Shown here: positions 58,531 to 64,000 of the stretch, piece by piece | Layout of the letters: every line of letters starts with the position of its first letter | Numbering within the stretch: position 1 is the first letter of the stretch | Origin: Symbiodinium natans | Lineage: Eukaryota; Sar; Dinophyceae; Suessiales; Symbiodiniaceae | DNA length: 64,000 nt | Reading direction: 5' to 3' | Assembly (NCBI GenBank): GCA_905221605.1 | Contig: CAJNDS010000553.1 | Span: forward strand, 2,501 to 66,500 | Notes under the pieces: model-generated | Database searches by the model: none | The model's input: the letters and a program-made list of their open reading frames with translations, nothing else | Told to the model about the DNA's origin: nothing | Translations under genes and position numbers: made by a program

Positions 58531-61117
58531 GGGCGCTTGTTTTTGAGCTCGGCGGGTGCTGGAGTCCGCTTATACGCTGTCGTCTGCCTCCAAATGTGCT
58601 CAAGTGCAGGCGCAGTGCCGTCTCCGAGCAGCTGCGTTCTGCCACCCGCGGAACGAATGGGCAAGGCTAGTTGCGGGGTCGCAGCCCCGCCATATCACGT
58701 CAAGCTATGTCCACGCAGATCTGGGGGAGCTCTGGTCTGCACATGCCCCCAGCACACGCACCCGGCGACAACTCGTGTGGCTGTTGCTGCTCATCTACGC
58801 GACGCTGCGCAGCAATTACCGTTTGTGGTCCATGCCGCTGTCGATTCCGAAGAAGCTCACACCCGACCACGCCCACGAGACTTGTAATTGTCGCTCGATG
58901 CTCGAACTGTTCGCCAACCATGCGCGTCTGGACATTGACGACCTCACGGCCAGTGGCAAATGCCCTTAGAACTGCATGGAGGCCTGCACACGGACTCTGG
59001 GCCCACCTTCCACACGAGCTGGTGCTTTCGTCCAAGGTGGAGGGCTGAGAGGCATGAAACTGGTGCAGCGGACACCGGACACGGACGCAGGAGAGCGTTG
59101 CATCATTGGCAGCACTCATGTGAGTCTACGAGCGGGCCCCCGCGTCACGCTACGCCGTGATGCAATCCCAGGCCGGGTTCTGCGTTGCGATGTGTGACAC
59201 GGCGCTCAGACGGTCGTGGGTAAAGTTACGACACTCGCTTCGCCCGTCGCACGCGTTGCTGGTGTGTATGCACTGCCGCCGGCAGTGTGGTGGGAAAGCT
59301 GGTGAGGCGACGGCGCAAGCGTAGGGACCCGGCTGTTGGTCATAGTTGGGCTGGAAATCGGCGACGGGTTCCATGCTGTTAGCTGCAAGGGCTCCAATTC
59401 GCAGCCCTCTTGCGCCGAAAGCACACCCGGCGGTTTTCGTCTCACCGCTTGGCTTTCAACACGCGGTACGCACGAGTGGAGGCTTGTGCCGGATGGGAAA
59501 ATGGGGTGATGCAATGGGACGCCTGACTCGGTTCATGTTTTACCATGTGTCACACACGCATGGGCTTGAATCAGCATTGAGCATGAATACATGTGCAGTC
59601 TGCTGCAACATGTGCATGTGCGTCACGGTCAGAGTCATGCATTCATGCATGGTGAATCAAATGTACAAGCGCCAAAGGCGTCATAACCATGCAGCGGCTC
59701 CGCGGCATTATCGTTTTGCTTCGGCAACAGTTGATGTTGTTCGTCATATGCTGATGTTGGCATTGGCCAGATTATACTTGCAGGTCGATTGCGTGACCAT
59801 CTCGGGATCGGTGTTCGTACCGGTGTCGGGCGACGTTTTCTGTCGAAAATTCGAGCAGGGCACGCCTTCCAGAGAGTCACATTTGTGCATGAACAAACGG
59901 CAGGAAACGCCCATTTCTGACAAAATCAACATTCCGATGGGTGGCGCAAACGATATGATCATCGTTTTAGCGTGAGCCAGGCTCCGGTGCCACGGGCACG
60001 CCCCTTCCGAACAGCATCGACGTTGACGTGAAGCCTGCATTGCCACAGCCTGCTGCGCTTCCACCCCCAAATGCCCCCGTCTTTCGACAAGCAGCGAGTT
60101 CACCACAATCGAACCCATTCTGACATTTACACCATGCTGCCGTCACTGCGTCAGTGGGAAAATAGCCCGACGCATAGCATCGACGCCAAACCAAGCGTGA
60201 CGATCCCTATTTCCTTTTTCTCGGGGAAGAGTACCAGTTCTTCAGCCGAGAACGACAGATAGTCGAAGAAGAAAGTGGAAACCGCCACGGTGTTGACAGG
60301 GACGGACTTGTCATCTGTTCTGGGTGGCCGATGATGGATGACAGTTTCCTTCGTACCCCAAGCAGGTGCCGATGCCGTCGTGTCCCAGCGCACTGTTGTG
60401 GAGCGGGTGCATCAGGTGCGCAACGGCACCCCACTACACTCATGCGATCTCACGCGAGTACCCCAACTCAGCTGAACCACGTGCAGGTGGGCCGCTTTCG
60501 TGTGGGCCAAATACCATGTCCAATCCGAGAAAATGACACTCTTTCGCGTTTTGTGTCGGCGGGATGACACGACACCATGGTGCAATTGCACGAAATGGTG
60601 TTGTGCTAAGTTCCGAGCACATCCTCGTCGAGCAAGTCGGCGCCACGATGGTCTAATGGGTTGTTTGTCGAGAGGTTAGAGTTAGATGATTTGGCTGTCG
60701 TGCGAACAGATGCCGATGCGCATCAGTGTGCGATCCATTCGCCGCATCCCATCAGCAGATCAGAGTTATCTCGACAATGCCATTGAATACCGTCAGGAAC
60801 CGAGTGTTCGCTCAAAAAGTTATGCCGGTAAGGGGCGTGCGAGCATGTCACTTTGAGCACTTGTTGTTGGTGTATGTCACGAGAAAGCATGATGGCATGT
60901 TTCACGAAACAAAGTTCGCGCCTCAGCTATACTCCACTCCCTTCACCCTCCAACACCATCAGCTTCTGAAGAAACCAACCCATTCCCAGCGGGCAGAAAC
61001 AAAACGCAGACCGCACGCAAATGGAAACCAGGCATAGACCTCAGTTGTAACTTTCAGAACACTGCCTGCGTGCGCATATGACCAACCTACATACCTTATC
61101 GGGCATTCTTGATTTCG
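58531..61117. other. array-free region with unassigned ORFs
   Basis: From here to the window end no telomeric array occurs. Several overlapping frames of 100-210 codons (58556-58969 +, 59346-59975 +, 58700-59119 -) compete, and none carries a motif I recognise. Short runs such as VGRFRVGQIPCPIREND (about 60.5 kb) look like coding sequence broken by frameshifts or introns. Confidence 0.5.
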
Positions 61118-62101
61118 TTACCCACATAAAACGGCCGGTTTCGTCGCGGTTGCATCTTGGTTTACACTCATTAGCAAGGGAGAACAAGGAGTTGAGTCGA
61201 GACCTGATCGCCCGAAGGCGTCCCCTTTAGGGTACAGGTGAAACGTTTTATAGGGACAAAAAAGGTCGAATCGGAGGTTGCCCAGGTCCAGTAGGTAAAA
61301 TGTCGAACTCGGTAGGTCCTTCAACGCATGCTCCATACTATTTGCTTGCAAATACACCACGCTATTTTGCAGCGATAGCCAAAACCTCCAGAAAGGCGGT
61401 TTCCTGGAGAACCTGGTTGCCGTAAAAAAGTGGTTACCGGTGAAAGTTGCTGTTTTTGTGCCGTAGAACCGGGCCTTCAAATCCACATATGTGAACAATA
61501 TATGGGGCGCAAGCCGAAATCCTTTGCTTGGGATATGTATGTTGAAATCCAGCGCAGAAGCTGTGATAGTTAGCGTTCGACCGCATCGCTGTTTGCCAAC
61601 ACGCAGCCCTGGGCCGATATTGTGGAGGGCAGACTTATTCAACGAACACCACACCGTCTGAGGCAGTCCAACCATGACAAGATATGACAAGGGTCTAGGA
61701 CCTGACTTGTTCATAGTCCACTGTTTGGCCGGCTCGGTATGTTCAAATTGACATCTGTCGCCCCAGCTAAAACTCAAACGAGGCGGAGGGTTCAATTTCC
61801 GTTGTGGGAAGGGAGTCCCTACCACCACTGTTGTTGCCATGGTGCTTCTTGAGGCTTTCCAAACAGGCAAGCATGAAGACCTTCCTTGATGTCCGTCTAT
61901 TGAAGATGGCACGCAATTCTCCACTTGATCTGCGGAGTAATCAGATAGAACGCTACCAGGAACACCGCCAAAATTCTGCATCCAAGATAATAAGCGGGTG
62001 GCGTTTTCTGGCGAAGCCATTGAAGGCTGAGTCTGGCTCACAGCTGGCGCTATAGTACTTCGCAATAGGCTAAAAAAGCCGCTGGGCACATGCTTTAGCA
62101 T
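61118..62101 (-). CDS. 327-residue unknown protein, start inside a palindrome
   Basis: Longest ORF outside the retroelement, starting from an ATG that lies in the left arm of the palindrome. It begins MLKHVPSGFFSLLRSTIAPA and includes LRVGKQRCGRTLTITASAL and LSLQNSVVYLQANS. No signal peptide, catalytic motif or repeat recognised. At this base composition an intronless ORF of this length is unlikely by chance, and it is the only convincing minus-strand candidate in the window. It could equally be a viral or transposon-borne gene. Confidence 0.5.
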   Translation of the reverse strand: MLKHVPSGFFSLLRSTIAPAVSQTQPSMASPENATRLLSWMQNFGGVPGSVLSDYSADQVENCVPSSIDGHQGRSSCLPVWKASRSTMATTVVVGTPFPQRKLNPPPRLSFSWGDRCQFEHTEPAKQWTMNKSGPRPLSYLVMVGLPQTVWCSLNKSALHNIGPGLRVGKQRCGRTLTITASALDFNIHIPSKGFRLAPHILFTYVDLKARFYGTKTATFTGNHFFTATRFSRKPPFWRFWLSLQNSVVYLQANSMEHALKDLPSSTFYLLDLGNLRFDLFCPYKTFHLYPKGDAFGRSGLDSTPCSPLLMSVNQDATATKPAVLCG

Positions 62102-62342
62102 CGCGACGCGCACTATTTCGAAAAAAATGCAGACACACGCCTATGTTTTTTTTTTTTTTAACGGCGTTTTTGCGCGATCTTACGGCACTTTACGTTTTTT
62201 TACGGCACTGAGGTTTTGCGACCTCAGTGCCGTAAAAAAACGTAAAGTGCCGTAAGATCGCGCAAAAACGCCGTTAAAAAAACATAGGCGTGTGTCTGCA
62301 TTTTTTTCGAAATAGTGCGCGTCGCGATGCTCAAGCATGTGC
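62086..62342. repeat. long palindrome with duplicated gene start
   Basis: Arms of 129 and 122 bp around a 6 base loop. By eye they differ at one base plus a length change in one T/A run (14 versus 7). Each arm includes the ATG CTN AAG CAT GTG start (MLKHV), one pointing left into the 327-residue ORF and one pointing right into an 18-codon frame. Confidence 0.93.
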
Positions 62343-64000
62343 TATATTATATAGAAACCCAACGAAACACAACAAAATGCTGATGAGTCACACCAGCAAA
62401 CCTTAAAACCGGTCAAGAAATCCATACTTGGGCCGAAACAGCCTAGACTAAGACCTTGAGCCCAAAAACTCTGGCATTTCAAGCTCACAGTTCAAAAAGG
62501 CAGGGTACCACTTCGAGAACCCTCAGCCTCAACCGCTTTGGAATGCTTTTGATCAACAATCATGAGAGTTGGCAACTCCCCATAGCACTAAACTCGGTAT
62601 GCTGCAGCTGAAATATGGTGCATGTTAACGAAATTTCAAGATCGAGGCATCAAGAAGGCCACGGAACAACTAATCCTTGTGCAGCTAATCCGTTCCCCCT
62701 AATATTAAAGGCCCCCCCCCCCCTCCCTTGTATAAAAACCCCCAAAGGGTTTTTTGTAGTAGGGGGGGTTCTTATCGTTTGTCCGAAAATCCAGCCCGTC
62801 CTTATTGTAGCACGCTGGCTCAGCAGCCCAGCCTAAGCCTAGACAGCTACGTTTGGAAAAGGTTCATGTTTCTGCTTCCGGCTTCCAACCCCCGCCCCGC
62901 CTAACTCCCCCCTCTCTCTGTAGAGGTTTTAATAGGAACAGGCACGGGATCGGGATTTTGGGCCAGGGGGTTCTTTTTATTAGGGGGGTATTATTAAACG
63001 CACGCAAAAACAAAAAAAAACAAGTGTACAGGGGCCGCACGTGTATCTTCGTACTGACACACGCGCGTATGCCTGCATATGGACAGGTGATCATCGGTAT
63101 GTATTCAAGATACGTGTAGATTGACATAGAACTTAGATGAGCAAGCATACACCTGCACATGAATTGCACAAGCTGTATGCAGTACGTACGCCTGTGTGCA
63201 TGCCTCGGCTTCGGACAGGTTAATTGCGGGTATCGGCTTATGTGTGGGACATTCTTGAAGGTCAGTAGTGAGATGCATGATCAGACTAGGCCTCTGAAGG
63301 CTGCGGATACAGCCTCACAGGCTTTAGGAGCTGTTTTTCGACAAAGTTGCTCTTTTTGTGGCACTATGGCAAAGGCGTTGTTTTTTTTTAAGGAGCTGTT
63401 TATTTCCAGCTACTTCGGCGCTCCAGGTTTGGAGGTTTAGGGCATGGGTTTGTTGCCATCGCTACACAACATCTGTTTGTGCGCTGCGTCACGTGCGAGC
63501 CGCTTGGCATGACCGCCCGCTGCCTGTTGTCTGTAGGCTGTCGCCCGGCTGGGGCTAGAGCGCAGGGACATGCAGGGACCGCGTTGGACGTTGGTAAAAA
63601 GAGCCGAGGAAAAAGGAACGAAATCAAGGTACCCATTGCTGATCATTGCTGTGTGTGCGAGCATCGATTGGGAAAAACTGGTTCACGTAGTCCGGCCCGA
63701 TGCCAGTACTAACCTGTATATTTCCGGCCCTGTGTGCTGATGATCACTTGGAAGCTTGCTGTGCCCGCTTGACATGCGGCGCAGATATCGTCTCTCCCAC
63801 ATAACCGTGAGCTTGCACACACGCAGCAAATCTCGATGAAGTTCCTCGCTGCTCTGCATTTGCACCACGTGTCGTCCCACATGGGTTTCACATGCGTTCA
63901 AGGATTTCGCTTCGCAGACCACGCAGTGAGGAAGGCACGGCATCTTCTGTGAAACGCACCGTTGCACCCTGCGGGAACGATTGTGGGTAAGGAAATCTTG
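62343..64000. other. unassigned sequence, nothing identified
   Basis: No arrays. A small hairpin-like C/G-rich element near 62.70-62.77 kb and T/A-rich tracts. Open frames up to 101 codons on both strands have no motif. The window ends inside this stretch. Confidence 0.5.

Noticed and set aside
58700-59119. 139-codon minus-strand ORF as a real gene
   Set aside because: Competing + strand frames over the same bases look equally plausible and no motif decides; left unassigned.
62615-63967. Small ORFs near the window end
   Set aside because: Short, overlapping on both strands, without motif, splice context or repeated occurrence.

Overview
The window looks like nuclear DNA of a dinoflagellate, or a close alveolate relative. 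Four things point that way. (1) The plant/alveolate-type telomeric heptamer TTTAGGG/CCCTAAA, with many variants, occurs in well over a hundred internal arrays from base 1 to about 58.53 kb. (2) A tyrosine-recombinase retrotransposon has a protein set I associate with dinoflagellates. (3) Very small exons can be read only on the + strand. (4) Several of those exons are followed by the non-canonical donor GCAAG(T/A) instead of GT. No bacterial, organellar or rRNA feature was recognised. All exon calls are read by eye from open frame, splice-like borders and protein-like composition; none has been aligned to anything.

Layout. 0.7-30.7 kb (perhaps to 34.9 kb): one long, heavily fragmented + strand gene. 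Its exon-like segments repeat, in the same order, the motif cycle of a beta-propeller of the GH32/GH43-like type: a WD or FD plus Pro/Val strand, then a W.MYY.G strand, then a GLA.S.DG..W strand, then a GP.L strand. Between the first and second cycles sits a 6.2 kb Ngaro/PAT-type retroelement (6769-13011). It has perfect split direct repeats (A1 - genes - B1 A2 - B2) and encodes a small membrane protein, a Gag-like protein, reverse transcriptase/RNase H, a tyrosine recombinase and a C5-methyltransferase-like domain. 35.5-43 kb: unrelated exon-like segments, some with apparent stop codons. 43.7-58.5 kb: a second run of small + strand exons of unrecognised products, including coiled-coil segments. 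58.53-64.0 kb: no telomeric arrays; it carries a 327-codon minus strand ORF and a 122-129 bp-arm palindrome that duplicates the start of that ORF in divergent orientation.

The most striking pattern is the orientation of the arrays. An exon is usually preceded by CCCTAAA repeats and followed by TTTAGGG repeats. A typical intron is therefore (TTTAGGG)n - middle - (CCCTAAA)n, whose ends could pair in RNA, and the repeat itself often supplies the GT donor (exon|GTTTAGGG). Several MITE-like hairpin families also sit in the introns. One copy (47286-47425, with 5 bp target duplications) forms essentially a whole intron between two segments that join in phase, which is what an introner would look like. 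In two places an array interrupts an older repeat, showing that the arrays were inserted rather than inherited from a chromosome end.
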